From assembly GCF_017948485.1 (NCBI RefSeq), contig NZ_JAFFSX010000006.1:339357-403356 (forward strand): DNA of 64,000 bases. The letters are read 5' to 3'. This stretch comes from Streptomyces sp. GESEQ-35. Lineage in GTDB: Bacteria; Actinomycetota; Actinomycetes; Streptomycetales; Streptomycetaceae. Position 1 is the stretch's first letter. Each line of letters starts with the position of its first letter. The notes under the pieces were generated by a model. The model saw only the letters and a program-made list of their open reading frames with translations, was not told the DNA's origin and did not search any database. Both the position numbers and the translations under genes were made by a program. Shown piece by piece: positions 31,989-40,256 of the stretch.

Positions 31989-33248
31989 ATGCCCGACCAG
32001 TCGTACACCGGCCCTCCCGGATCCCCGGGGCCCGCGGTACCGACCCGCCCACCGGGGCGTACGGATCCCAGCGGGCCGCAGACGCCGGGGGAGCAGGGGG
32101 AGATACCCGCGCCGGCCGGTCCCGGAGCCGGCCCTCACGGGGAGCGCGGTGCGCCGGGGCAGGGCCTGGCGTCGGCCGCCCCTGGTCTCGGCGGTGTGGC
32201 GGACGCCGGTGATTCGGGCGAGGGCGCGGCGGCCGCCGGTCCTGGCTCTGGCCCCGGTCCCGGTCCCGGTTCCGGCCCGGACGGCGAGGCCCAGAGTACG
32301 GGCGCGGATGCTGCCGAGCCCCGGCTCGGCCCCGACCGGGGCTCCGATGCCGGGCGTACGCGTTCCGCGCCTGACACCGTCCCCCATCTCGGCCTCGGCC
32401 ACCCACGCGGCCCCGCCTTCCTTCCCGGCCGGCCGCCGGCGCCCCACGCCGTGGACGCCACCGGACAGACCCCGGCCGTCACTTACACCACTCCGCAATC
32501 GCCGCTCCCGTCCCCTCCCCGCACCACCACCCGCCGCCCCCTCACCGCCGCGATCCTCGCCGCCGTCCTCACGGGCGGGTGCGCCGGATACGTCGCCGGA
32601 GCCTTCGGAGACCGCGACCCCGCCGCCCCGGCCGTCACCGCAGCCTCCGGGGACCTGGAAGCCGTGGCCGCCCGTGTCCTGCCCAGCGTCGTCTCCGTGG
32701 TGACCGCGTCCGGGCAGGGGTCGGGGTTCGTGTTCGACGAGCGGGGGCGGATCCTCACCAACGCGCATGTGGTGGAGGGAAGTTCTCGGGTGTCCGTCGA
32801 GCTCCAGGACGGACGGAGGCTGAGCGCCGAGGTGATCGGCGACGACCCCGCGCACGACGTGGCCGTGCTGGAGCCGGAGACCGCACGGGGACTGCGGGCC
32901 GCCGAGCTGGCCACCGCCGGCCGTCCGGCCGTCGGCGACACGGTCCTCGCGATCGGCTCCCCGCTCGGCCTGAGCGGCACCGTCACCTCCGGCATCGTGA
33001 GCGCCCTGGACCGGGCCGTGACCCTGGGGGAGGGCGCCGGGCGACAGCAGCGCGCCCTCCAGACCGACGCCTCGATCAACCCCGGCAACTCCGGCGGCCC
33101 GCTGGTCGACGACGACGGACGGGTCATCGGCATCAATACGGCCATCGCGACGTTGGACCAGCAAAGGGGCGGCTCCATCGGCATCGGCTTCGCGATCCCC
33201 GTGGCCGATGCGGCGGACGCCGCGCAGACCATCATCGACGGTGGGTAG
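31989..33248 (+). CDS. Membrane-anchored S1C (HtrA-like) serine protease without PDZ
   Basis: A 419-residue protease. The first 175 residues are a Pro/Gly-rich, low-complexity cytosolic tail, then one transmembrane helix (about 178-202, ILAAVLTGGCAGYVAGAF), then a trypsin-like domain outside the membrane. The triad is His260 (TNAHVVEG), Asp290 (DPAHDVAVLE) and Ser368 (NPGNSGGPL). The chain ends right after the protease domain, so the PDZ domain found in DegP/HtrA is missing. It lies in the operon just before a two-component system, as HtrA-type envelope-stress proteases often do. Confidence 0.9.
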   Translation: MPDQSYTGPPGSPGPAVPTRPPGRTDPSGPQTPGEQGEIPAPAGPGAGPHGERGAPGQGLASAAPGLGGVADAGDSGEGAAAAGPGSGPGPGPGSGPDGEAQSTGADAAEPRLGPDRGSDAGRTRSAPDTVPHLGLGHPRGPAFLPGRPPAPHAVDATGQTPAVTYTTPQSPLPSPPRTTTRRPLTAAILAAVLTGGCAGYVAGAFGDRDPAAPAVTAASGDLEAVAARVLPSVVSVVTASGQGSGFVFDERGRILTNAHVVEGSSRVSVELQDGRRLSAEVIGDDPAHDVAVLEPETARGLRAAELATAGRPAVGDTVLAIGSPLGLSGTVTSGIVSALDRAVTLGEGAGRQQRALQTDASINPGNSGGPLVDDDGRVIGINTAIATLDQQRGGSIGIGFAIPVADAADAAQTIIDGG

Positions 33249-33258
33249 GTGGTCGTAC

Positions 33259-33927
33259 ATGAGGCTGCTCGTGGTCGAGGACGAGGAAGACCTGGTCGTC
33301 GCGCTCAAGGTCGGGCTGGTCAGGGCGGGCTACGCCGTCGATGTCGCCCCGGACGTCGACACCGCGACGGAGAAGCTCGCCGTCAACGACTACGACCTGG
33401 TCCTGCTGGACCTCAACCTGCCCGACGGGGACGGCTTCTCGGTGTGCCGGGCCATCCGCACCACCCCCGGCGGCCCCCGCATCCTGATGCTCACTGCCCG
33501 CGACCGGCTCGCCGACCGGGTGCGCGGCCTCGACGAGGGCGCCGACGACTACCTCGTCAAACCCTTCGCCCTGCCCGAACTCCTCGCCCGCATCAGGGCG
33601 TTGCTCCGCCGCGAGGACGGCGGCACCTCGGTCGTCGAGGTCGGCGAACTCCGGCTGGACACCGCCCGCTTCGAGGCGTACCGCGGTGCTCGCCAACTCC
33701 TGCTCACACCCAAGGAGTTCGGCGTCCTGCACTATCTGATGACCCGCCCCGGACGCGTCGTACCGACCGAGGAGCTGCTGGAGCACGTGTGGGACGAGCA
33801 CGCCGACCCGTTCACCAACACCGTGCGCGTCACGGTCGGTTCGCTGCGCCGGAAGATCACCGGTGAGGAGGAGCCGCTCATCGAGACGGTGATACGGCAG
33901 GGCTACCGGCTGAAGGAGACGTCATGA
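33259..33927 (+). CDS. OmpR/PhoB-type response regulator
   Basis: A 222-residue regulator with a receiver domain (1-120; acidic pocket EDEED, phosphoacceptor Asp51 in LLDLNLPDG, Lys in YLVKPFALPEL) and a C-terminal winged helix (about 128-222: LTPKEFGVLHYLMTRPG, VRVTVGSLRRKI). ATG 33259 fits the invariant MRLLVVEDE opening. It overlaps the histidine kinase gene by four bases and is ten bases from the protease gene, so the system may sense the same stress the operon answers. Confidence 0.93.
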   Translation: MRLLVVEDEEDLVVALKVGLVRAGYAVDVAPDVDTATEKLAVNDYDLVLLDLNLPDGDGFSVCRAIRTTPGGPRILMLTARDRLADRVRGLDEGADDYLVKPFALPELLARIRALLRREDGGTSVVEVGELRLDTARFEAYRGARQLLLTPKEFGVLHYLMTRPGRVVPTEELLEHVWDEHADPFTNTVRVTVGSLRRKITGEEEPLIETVIRQGYRLKETS

Positions 33928-35153
33928 AGCGCCCACGCCTTCCCCGCCGCCTCCGCTTCCGCCTCCCGGCCTTCACCCACACCATCCGCTTCCGCCTCAC
34001 CGTCCTCTACTCCGGCCTCCTCTTCGTCCTCACCGCACTCGTCCTGGGCGGCACCTACCTGGCCGTGGAGCGCAGCGGCGAGGCGCACCCCGTCACCAAC
34101 CAGTTCTCCGTCACGAAGATCAGGGACGGTCAGGAGATCGGCGAGTTCGACGCGGTGAAGGTCCAGGAGGTCGAGGCGGCCGTCAACTACGAGACGCTCG
34201 CCAACCTCCGCCGCTTCTCCCTCGGCCTGCTGGGTGGCCTCGCCGTCGCCAGCCTCGCCATCGGCTGGATCCTCTCCGGCCGCGCGCTGCGCCCCGTGCG
34301 CTCCATCTCCCGTACGGCCGCCGAGATCCAGGCCACCGACCTCTCCCAGCGCATCCGCCTGGGCGGCCCCAAGGACGAGCTGCGCGACCTCGCCGACACC
34401 GTCGACTCCATGCTCGACCGGCTCGACGAGGCGTTCCGCGCCCAGCGTCAGCTGATCGACGACGCCTCCCACGAGCTGCGCAGCCCGCTCGCCATCATCC
34501 GCGCCAATGTGGACGCCGTCCTCACGGCCGAGGAGTCCGACGAGGAGGAGCGGCGCATCGCCGCCCGCAGCGTCGACCGGGCCACCACCCGGATGACCCG
34601 TCTCGTCGAGGACCTGCTCGCCACCGCCCGCCGCAGCGCGCCCGCGCTCGCCGACGCCGATGTCGACCTGGCCACCGCGGCGTCCGAGGCCTGCGAGGAC
34701 TTCGCTCCCCTCGCCGTCGAACGCGGTCTCACCCTGCACCGCCGCCTCGCCACCGGCCTGACCGTCATCGGCGACCACGACGCCCTGCGCCGCGCCGTCG
34801 GCAACCTGCTCTCCAACGCCGTACGACTCTCCCCGCCCGGCACCCTCATCACGGTCGCGGCGGGCCGCACAGCGGGCTGGCTCTGGGTGGCCGTACGCGA
34901 CGAAGGCCCCGGCATCCTCGACGACGACCAGTCCCGAGTCTTCGACCGCTTCTGGCGCGCCAGGGGCAACGGCGGAGGCCGCGACCGCCACGCGGGCCTG
35001 GGCCTGGCCATAGTCCGCCAGATAGTGGAGTCACACGGCGGCCAGATCCGCCTGCACTCAAGGGTGGGGCAAGGCTCGACGTTCGTACTGTGGTTTCCCG
35101 CGCCGGGCGCCGAACACACAAACGGCGGCCCACCCGAGGAACAACCAACGTGA
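33924..35153 (+). CDS. Sensor histidine kinase
   Basis: A 409-residue membrane kinase: TM1 at about 22-48 (FRLTVLYSGLLFVLTALVLGG), a short extracytoplasmic loop of about 45 residues, TM2 near 95-115, HAMP, HisKA with phosphoacceptor His183 in DDASHELRSPL, and an HATPase domain (GNLLSNAVRLSPPG, DEGPGILDDDQSRVFDRFWRA, GLGLAIVRQIVESHGG). The small sensor loop suggests sensing within the membrane or by a partner such as the S1C protease or VWA protein. It ends the seven-gene module; copy 5 of the repeat follows. Confidence 0.92.
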   Translation: MKRPRLPRRLRFRLPAFTHTIRFRLTVLYSGLLFVLTALVLGGTYLAVERSGEAHPVTNQFSVTKIRDGQEIGEFDAVKVQEVEAAVNYETLANLRRFSLGLLGGLAVASLAIGWILSGRALRPVRSISRTAAEIQATDLSQRIRLGGPKDELRDLADTVDSMLDRLDEAFRAQRQLIDDASHELRSPLAIIRANVDAVLTAEESDEEERRIAARSVDRATTRMTRLVEDLLATARRSAPALADADVDLATAASEACEDFAPLAVERGLTLHRRLATGLTVIGDHDALRRAVGNLLSNAVRLSPPGTLITVAAGRTAGWLWVAVRDEGPGILDDDQSRVFDRFWRARGNGGGRDRHAGLGLAIVRQIVESHGGQIRLHSRVGQGSTFVLWFPAPGAEHTNGGPPEEQPT

Positions 35154-35176
35154 GCCTGCTATCGGGCCGCGGTGGT

Positions 35177-35214
35177 GCGCCCCTTTAGGGGCGCGGGGAA
35201 CTGCGCGACCAGCC
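35177..35214 (+). repeat. Dispersed 27-bp repeat, copy 5, with short hairpin
   Basis: The core lies at 35188-35214 in forward orientation, 35 bases after the histidine kinase stop. Its first seven bases pair with GCGCCCC at 35177-35183 around a TTTA loop, so this copy could act as a terminator. It is the right border of the MoxR/two-component module. Confidence 0.85.
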
Positions 35215-35250
35215 CCAACGGACCCGCAGCCAACAGGACAACCCGCAGGA

Positions 35251-35922
35251 CTACGCTGCCTTGGCTTTCGTGGCGTACATATCGACGTACTCCTGCCCCG
35301 ACAACCGCATGACCTCAGCCATCACAGAGTCGGTCACAGCACGCAGCACGTACCGGTCACGGTCCATCCCCTCGTACCGCGAAAACTCCATCGCCTCGCC
35401 GAAGCGGACAGTCACGCGGCCGGGCCGCGGAATCCCCGCACCCCCCGGCTGCAACTTGTCCGTGCCGATCGTCGCGAACGGCACGACCGGCGCACCCGTC
35501 ATCAACGTCAGCCGCGCGATACCCGTACGGCCCCGGTACAGACGCCCGTCGGGCGAGCGCGTGCCCTCCGGGTAGATACCGAAGACCCTGCCCTCCTCAA
35601 GGATCCGGCGGCCGGTCATCAGTGCGGCCACACCGCCGCTCGCGCCGTCCCGGTCCACGGGGATCATGCCGACGCCGGTGAAGAACCAGGCCATCAGCCG
35701 GCCCTTGAGGCCCTTGCCGGTGACGTACTCGTCCTTGCCGATGAAGAGGACCTGGCGGTTGCAGACCAGCGGCAGCACGATCGAGTCGATGAACGTGAGG
35801 TGGTTGCCGGCCAGGATGACCGGGCCGTCGCCCGGGATGTGCTCCGCGCCCTCCACCCGTGGGCGGAACATCAGGCGCATGATCGGTCCGAGCACTGCCT
35901 TGATGAGCACGAAGCGGGACAA
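35251..35922 (-). CDS. 1-acyl-sn-glycerol-3-phosphate acyltransferase (PlsC-like)
   Basis: A 223-residue phospholipid-synthesis acyltransferase. The catalytic HX4D motif is NHLTFID; later blocks are IPVDRD, IYPEGTRSPDG and APVVPFATIG. It is expected at the inner face of the membrane, acylating lysophosphatidate. I chose the TTG at 35922 (SRFVLIKAVLG) because GGAGGG lies five bases upstream and relatives begin exactly there; a -10-like TATACA at 35963-35958 puts the transcript start just before it. The longer frame would run through the PHO-box region. It diverges from the glycerophosphodiesterase gene. Confidence 0.85.
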   Translation of the reverse strand: MSRFVLIKAVLGPIMRLMFRPRVEGAEHIPGDGPVILAGNHLTFIDSIVLPLVCNRQVLFIGKDEYVTGKGLKGRLMAWFFTGVGMIPVDRDGASGGVAALMTGRRILEEGRVFGIYPEGTRSPDGRLYRGRTGIARLTLMTGAPVVPFATIGTDKLQPGGAGIPRPGRVTVRFGEAMEFSRYEGMDRDRYVLRAVTDSVMAEVMRLSGQEYVDMYATKAKAA

Positions 35923-36024
35923 CGGGCCCTCCGGTGTCAAGGGGATGGCGAGGAATCTGTATAAGTCTGTGCAGGTGAGGACGATACTCGCGGTCCCCGG
36001 GGTAGCGCACATCGGGATTGTCGG

Positions 36025-36063
36025 GTTCACCGAGGTCTTACGCACTGTTGACCCAGGTTTACC
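36025..36063 (+). promoter_or_regulatory. PHO-box-like direct repeats
   Basis: GTTCACC (36025-36031), GTTGACC (36047-36053) and GTTTACC (36057-36063) lie at near-11-base steps, with a weaker TCTTACG between the first two at 36036. This is the direct-repeat pattern bound by PhoP in Streptomyces. It sits about 260 bp before the glycerophosphodiesterase gene and 100 bp before the acyltransferase start. The rest of the 398-bp gap shows no gene. Confidence 0.6.
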
Positions 36064-36320
36064 TGCGGTGGCGTCCCGTTGCGCACCGGTAATCCGCCCG
36101 GAACGATGTGACGGAGGTCGCGCCCGCCGGGGAGGAGAGCCTCAACCGTGGCAACTGAGCGTCTACCCGGAACGATGCGTCCGATGCCGACGAACCGTCA
36201 GAACTCTGTCCCCATGCGACATCAGGCGTCACCCCCGTGTTCCGACCCCGGTCTCCCGTTCGTCATGTGCACGCACTTACGATCGGCCCGCAGCGACGGG
36301 CCGATCGAGGGATGGCGCAC

Positions 36321-37484
36321 ATGGGCACGCAGGAGTCGAACGAGCAGGCACGCGGGACCGGACGACGGGCAGTGCTCGGCGCGGCGATGCTGGGCGCGGG
36401 CGGAGCGGTCCTCGGGCTGCCCGGTACGGCGAGCGCCGACGCTCGGCACGGGGGCGGCGGTGTGAAGAGCCTGCCCGTACCGACGATCATCGGTCACCGG
36501 GGTGCCAGCGGCTACCGCCCGGAGCACACCTTCGGCTCGTACCAGCTGGCCCTCGACATGGGTGCCGACGTCGTCGAGGCCGGCGACCTGGTACCCACGA
36601 GGGACGGCCACCTCGTCTGCCGCCACGAGCCCGAGATCGGCGGCACCACGGACGTCGCCGACCACCCCGAGTTCGCGAGCCGCAAGACGACCAAGCTCCT
36701 CGACGGCGTCTCCACCACCGGCTGGTTCACCGAGGACTTCACGCTCGCCGAGCTGAAGACCCTCCGCGCGAAGGAGCGCATCCCGGCCAACCGCCCGCAC
36801 AACAACCTCTACAACGGCCGCTGGGAGATCCCCACCTTCGAAGAGGTGCTCCACTGGCAGGACGAGCAGACCCGCAAGCGCGGCAAGCAGGTCTGGATCT
36901 ACCCCGAGACCAAGCACCCCACCTACTTCCGCAAGCTCGGCCTCGGCCTGGAGGAGCGGCTCGCCAAGGTGCTGCGCAAGCACGGCAAGGACAGGAAGAA
37001 CTCGCCGGTCATCATCCAGTCCTTCGAGCCGAGCAGCATCCAGCGCCTGAACAAGCTGGTGGACAACCCGCTCGCGGTGCTGCTGGACGCGGCGAACACC
37101 CGCCCCTTCGACTTCGTCACGACGGGTGACCCGCGTACGGTCGCCGACCTCGTCAAGCCCGAGGGCCTGAAGTGGATCGCCTCCTTCGCGAACGGGATCG
37201 GTCCGACCCTGGACCTGATCATCCCGAAGGACGCGAACGGTTACCTCACCACGCCCACCACGCTGGTCAAGGACGCCCACGCGGCGGGCCTGATCCTGCA
37301 CCCGTACACCATGCGCAACGAGAACCCCTTCCTGCCGGCGAACTTCCGCAAGGGCACCGACGCGGACGCCTACGGCGATGTCTTCGGCGCCTACAAGGTG
37401 TGGTTCGCGACCGGCATCGACGGCGTGTTCACCGACAACCCGGACACCGGCCTGCTGGCCCGCGAGGACTTCGTCAACGGCTGA
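36321..37484 (+). CDS. glpQ1: Tat-exported glycerophosphodiester phosphodiesterase
   Basis: A 387-residue secreted enzyme that hydrolyses glycerophosphodiesters to glycerol 3-phosphate. A twin-arginine signal (GRRAVLGAAMLGAGGAVLGLP) spans residues 12-36. The catalytic and metal motif IGHRGASGYRPEHT begins near residue 57, and later IQSFEPSSIQRLN and GVFTDNPDTG complete the active site. ATG 36321 is preferred over one three codons earlier because GAGGG is nine bases upstream. The PHO-box-like site implies induction under phosphate starvation, as for S. coelicolor glpQ1, its likely counterpart by position. Confidence 0.9.
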   Translation: MGTQESNEQARGTGRRAVLGAAMLGAGGAVLGLPGTASADARHGGGGVKSLPVPTIIGHRGASGYRPEHTFGSYQLALDMGADVVEAGDLVPTRDGHLVCRHEPEIGGTTDVADHPEFASRKTTKLLDGVSTTGWFTEDFTLAELKTLRAKERIPANRPHNNLYNGRWEIPTFEEVLHWQDEQTRKRGKQVWIYPETKHPTYFRKLGLGLEERLAKVLRKHGKDRKNSPVIIQSFEPSSIQRLNKLVDNPLAVLLDAANTRPFDFVTTGDPRTVADLVKPEGLKWIASFANGIGPTLDLIIPKDANGYLTTPTTLVKDAHAAGLILHPYTMRNENPFLPANFRKGTDADAYGDVFGAYKVWFATGIDGVFTDNPDTGLLAREDFVNG

Positions 37485-37558
37485 GCCCTCCACCCCGGTT
37501 GGGGTGACATCCGGCCGTCCGGGCAACCTGCCGCCTGGGCGGCCGCGTCGTGTCGCAT

Positions 37559-38065
37559 ATGACGTACGACCTGGTTACCGCACTGCGCCCGCTGCTCGCC
37601 GCCGAGGCCTCCGCGGAGGCACATGCCGCCGGAACCGAGGCCGGCGACCTGGAGCAGGCGGTCTGGCTCCGCCTGCTGGAGCACCTGGACGCGGAGGGTC
37701 CGCCGCGCGACCCCCAGCGCTGGCTCCGCCAGGCCGTCCGCTCCGAGGTCCGCCGCTCCCGCCGTACGAACCGACACGAACGGCCGTACGACACCGAACC
37801 CGCCGACACCGCCGACCACGGCCCGGAACACCTCGCCCTCACCGCCGCCCGCCACCGCGCCCTGCGGGACGCCGTGCGCCGTCTCCCCGGCCGCTGCCCC
37901 CGCCTCCTGGAAGCCCTCTTGTCGCCGAAGGACCTCACATACCGGGAAATCGCGGGGGAGTTGGGTATCTCACAGGGCAGTCTCGGTCCGGAACGTTCCA
38001 GATGCCTGGGATGTCTGCGTCGATTGCTGACGCCGGAGGTTGCGGCCCGCGAAGCGCGGGGATAG
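37559..38065 (+). CDS. Small sigma-70-like factor
   Basis: A 168-residue protein resembling an ECF sigma factor in which region 2 is weak (EAGDLEQAVWLRLLEHLDAEGPPRDPQRWLRQAVRSEVRRSRR) and region 4 is recognisable (LRDAVRRLPGRCPRLLEALLSPKDLTYREIAGELGISQGSLGPERSRCLGCLRRLL). The helix-turn-helix in region 4 should read a -35 element. No anti-sigma gene is adjacent. A GTG three codons earlier is an alternative start. It follows the glycerophosphodiesterase by 74 bases, so may share its transcript. Confidence 0.8.
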   Translation: MTYDLVTALRPLLAAEASAEAHAAGTEAGDLEQAVWLRLLEHLDAEGPPRDPQRWLRQAVRSEVRRSRRTNRHERPYDTEPADTADHGPEHLALTAARHRALRDAVRRLPGRCPRLLEALLSPKDLTYREIAGELGISQGSLGPERSRCLGCLRRLLTPEVAAREARG

Positions 38066-38109
38066 GAACGAGGAACAACAGGCGACAGGTGAGCGGGAGG
38101 CGTGCACAC

Positions 38110-38607
38110 ATGGGCATGAGCGTGACCATCTCCGTGGCGGCCGAGCAGGATGCCGAGCAGATCTTCCGGCTCCAGTACCTCTGCTTCCAGAGCGAAGCGG
38201 CGCTGTACGGCAACTACCGCATCGACCCGCTCGTCCAGCCCCTGGACTCGGTGCGTGAGGAGGTCGCCAAGGACTGCGTCTTCGTCGCCCGCCTCGGCGA
38301 CGAGGTGGTCGGCTCGGTCCGCGGCGCGCTCACCGACGACGGCGCCGCCGCCATCGGCAAGCTCTGCGTCCACCCCCGCCTCCAGGGCCACGGCATCGGC
38401 GCAAGGCTGCTGCGCGCGGCCGAATCGGCCCTCGTGGAACAGCACGGCGCCAAGAGGTTCCGCCTCCACACGGGCCACCGCAGCGAGGGCAACCTCCGGC
38501 TGTACCGCAAGGTGGGCTACCAGACGGTGGGCACGTCGAGGGGCGAGGACGGGGTACCGATGATCGTCCTGGAGAAGCCGGCGGGTTCATTCGCGGCGAC
38601 TGCTTAA
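38110..38607 (+). CDS. GNAT family N-acetyltransferase
   Basis: A 165-residue GNAT. The CoA-binding motif is LCVHPRLQGHGIGARLLRAAE (about 95-115), and the C-terminal part shows RLYRKVGYQTVG and PMIVLEKPA. Substrate unknown. It follows the sigma-like gene by 44 bases in the same direction. ATG 38116 (two codons later) is equally possible as start. Copy 6 of the dispersed repeat lies after it. Confidence 0.85.
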   Translation: MGMSVTISVAAEQDAEQIFRLQYLCFQSEAALYGNYRIDPLVQPLDSVREEVAKDCVFVARLGDEVVGSVRGALTDDGAAAIGKLCVHPRLQGHGIGARLLRAAESALVEQHGAKRFRLHTGHRSEGNLRLYRKVGYQTVGTSRGEDGVPMIVLEKPAGSFAATA

Positions 38608-38631
38608 CGAGCGCCGACACTGACGTCCCTA

Positions 38632-38658
38632 GGGGCGCGGGGAACTGCGCGACCAGCC
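38632..38658 (+). repeat. Dispersed 27-bp repeat, copy 6
   Basis: Forward copy, 24 bases after the GNAT stop, in the convergent gap before the small membrane-protein pair. Confidence 0.85.
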
Positions 38659-38686
38659 ACAGACGACGGAAAGCCGCCGACAATGA

Positions 38687-39106
38687 TCAACCAGGCTGCT
38701 CGCCCCGCGCCTTCCGCAACCAGTACATGGCAGTCAACGGCAGCAGCACCGGGATGAAGAGATAACCCATCCCGTAGTCGGACCACACGGTCGCATCGGG
38801 AAACGCGGACGGATCGACCAAGGTCCACGTACCGACCGTCAACACACCCAAAAGCTCCGCCGCGCAGCACACCAACGCCGCCTTGCGAGCCCTCTCCCCA
38901 CCCCGCACCAGCGAGTACGTGATGAAGCCGTACACAAGGCCCGCGACCGCGGACAGCGAGTACGCCAGCGGCGCATGGTCGAACTCCGTCGAGATCTGCA
39001 CGGCAGAGCGCGACACCGCACCGACGACCATCACGCCGTAGAGCCAGACCAGCAGCATGCCGGGCCCGCTGATGAGCCGGGTCCGCTTTTCCTCCACGGC
39101 GGTCAC
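38687..39106 (-). CDS. Four-helix integral membrane protein
   Basis: A 139-residue membrane protein of unknown function with about four hydrophobic segments (around residues 14-35, 45-67, 77-95 and 108-128). Charged ends are short; the C-terminus is WLRKARGEQPG. The GTG at 39106 is chosen because GGGGAGG is five bases upstream and the previous gene's TGA ends one base away, giving tight coupling. I see no family motif. Confidence 0.75.
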   Translation of the reverse strand: MTAVEEKRTRLISGPGMLLVWLYGVMVVGAVSRSAVQISTEFDHAPLAYSLSAVAGLVYGFITYSLVRGGERARKAALVCCAAELLGVLTVGTWTLVDPSAFPDATVWSDYGMGYLFIPVLLPLTAMYWLRKARGEQPG

Positions 39107-39107
39107 C

Positions 39108-39467
39108 TCAGCCTCCCCAGATGTCATAGAGCCGCACCTCAAGAACGGCCAGCACCACACCACCGGCCGCGACGGTGATCGAACCCCACCGCGTCCGCTC
39201 CGCCAACGACATGAACCCCGCCGCCGGAATGCAGGCGAACGCACCCAGCAGATACGCGACGAAGATCGTCGTACCCTGCGCCGGCTCCTCGCCCCGCGCC
39301 AACTGCACGATCCCGATCACCAGCTGGACCAGGGCCAGCACCGACACCACGGCCATCCCGATGAAGTGCCAGTCCTTGGTCGGCTGATCTCGGTACGCCG
39401 CCCAGCCGCACCACGCGGCGAGCAGCAGCGCGGCGAGACCGGTCGCCAGCGTCAGGGCATCAAGCAT
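39108..39467 (-). CDS. Small four-helix membrane protein
   Basis: A 119-residue membrane protein with four predicted helices (about 3-22, 37-58, 68-87 and 94-112). Function unknown. The C-terminal codons double as the ribosome binding site of the next gene, so the two are coupled and may form a heteromeric pair. It is divergent from the HAD phosphatase gene (69 bases). Confidence 0.75.
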   Translation of the reverse strand: MLDALTLATGLAALLLAAWCGWAAYRDQPTKDWHFIGMAVVSVLALVQLVIGIVQLARGEEPAQGTTIFVAYLLGAFACIPAAGFMSLAERTRWGSITVAAGGVVLAVLEVRLYDIWGG

Positions 39468-39536
39468 GCGGCGAGCCTATTACGGGCCAAAAGGCCTGAT
39501 GCGGCCGCCCCCGGCGGGCATCGTAGGGTCGAGGAC

Positions 39537-40184
39537 ATGAAGATCCGTGCACAAGCCCTCCTGTTCGACAACGACGGCACCCTCGTCTCCTCCCTCGCCT
39601 CCGTGGACCGCTGCTGGGCACGCTGGGCCGAGGAGTACGGCATCACGGAGGAGTTCGGCAGAGTCGAGCTGCACGGACGCCCGGCGGTCGAGATAGTCGC
39701 CGAACTGCTGCCCGCCGACGTCGTGCCGGAGGCCCTCGCGCGGATCGAGGCCCTGGAGGTGGAGGACGTGCCGAACGGCGGCGTGCGCCTGCTGCCCGGC
39801 ACGAAGGACTTCCTCGACTCGCTGCCCGCCGAGCGCTGGGCCGTCGTCACCTCCGCCACCCGGCGGCTCGCCGAGGCCCGGCTCGACGCGGTCGGGATCC
39901 TCCCCAAGACCATGGTCACCGCCGACGACATCAGGCGCGGCAAGCCCGACCCCGAGCCCTACCTCCTCGCCGCCCGCGAACTGGGCGTCGACCCGGCCCA
40001 CTGCGTGGTCTTTGAGGACGCCCCCGTGGGCCTCACGGCCGGTCGCGCCGCCGGAATGACCACCGTGGCGTTGGCCACAACCCACCAGGCCCACGAGCTC
40101 GACGCCGACCTGGTCGTGCCGGACCTCTCCGCGCTGTCGGCGCTGGTCAGCGACGGGGGAGTGGAGATCTCCGTTCGCCGCTGA
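39537..40184 (+). CDS. HAD-superfamily sugar-phosphate phosphatase
   Basis: A 215-residue HAD hydrolase of the beta-phosphoglucomutase/2-deoxyglucose-6-phosphatase group. Motif I is LLFDNDGTLV (residues 8-17; the usual first Asp-x-Asp is DND), motif II VVTSATRRL, motif III GKPDPEPYLLAA and motif IV FEDAPVGLTAGRAAG. A helical cap domain fills residues 20-90. It probably dephosphorylates a small phosphosugar; the substrate is not evident. A strong 10-bp hairpin follows it. Confidence 0.85.
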   Translation: MKIRAQALLFDNDGTLVSSLASVDRCWARWAEEYGITEEFGRVELHGRPAVEIVAELLPADVVPEALARIEALEVEDVPNGGVRLLPGTKDFLDSLPAERWAVVTSATRRLAEARLDAVGILPKTMVTADDIRRGKPDPEPYLLAARELGVDPAHCVVFEDAPVGLTAGRAAGMTTVALATTHQAHELDADLVVPDLSALSALVSDGGVEISVRR

Positions 40185-40193
40185 CGACCGTCC

Positions 40194-40220
40194 GCCGCTG
40201 TCCATCATGCGGACAGCGGC
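40194..40220 (+). terminator. Hairpin terminator after the HAD gene
   Basis: GCCGCTGTCC (40194-40203) and GGACAGCGGC (40211-40220) form a perfect 10-bp stem with a 7-base loop, ten bases after the stop codon. It isolates the methionine-transport leader that starts just downstream. Confidence 0.7.
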
Positions 40221-40256
40221 GCTCGGTAAGGACCGTACGTCTGGTTTACTGATCGC

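Noticed and set aside
30909..33308. Reverse frame of 799 codons opposite the VWA and protease genes
   Set aside because: Composition artefact; the forward genes have full catalytic motifs.
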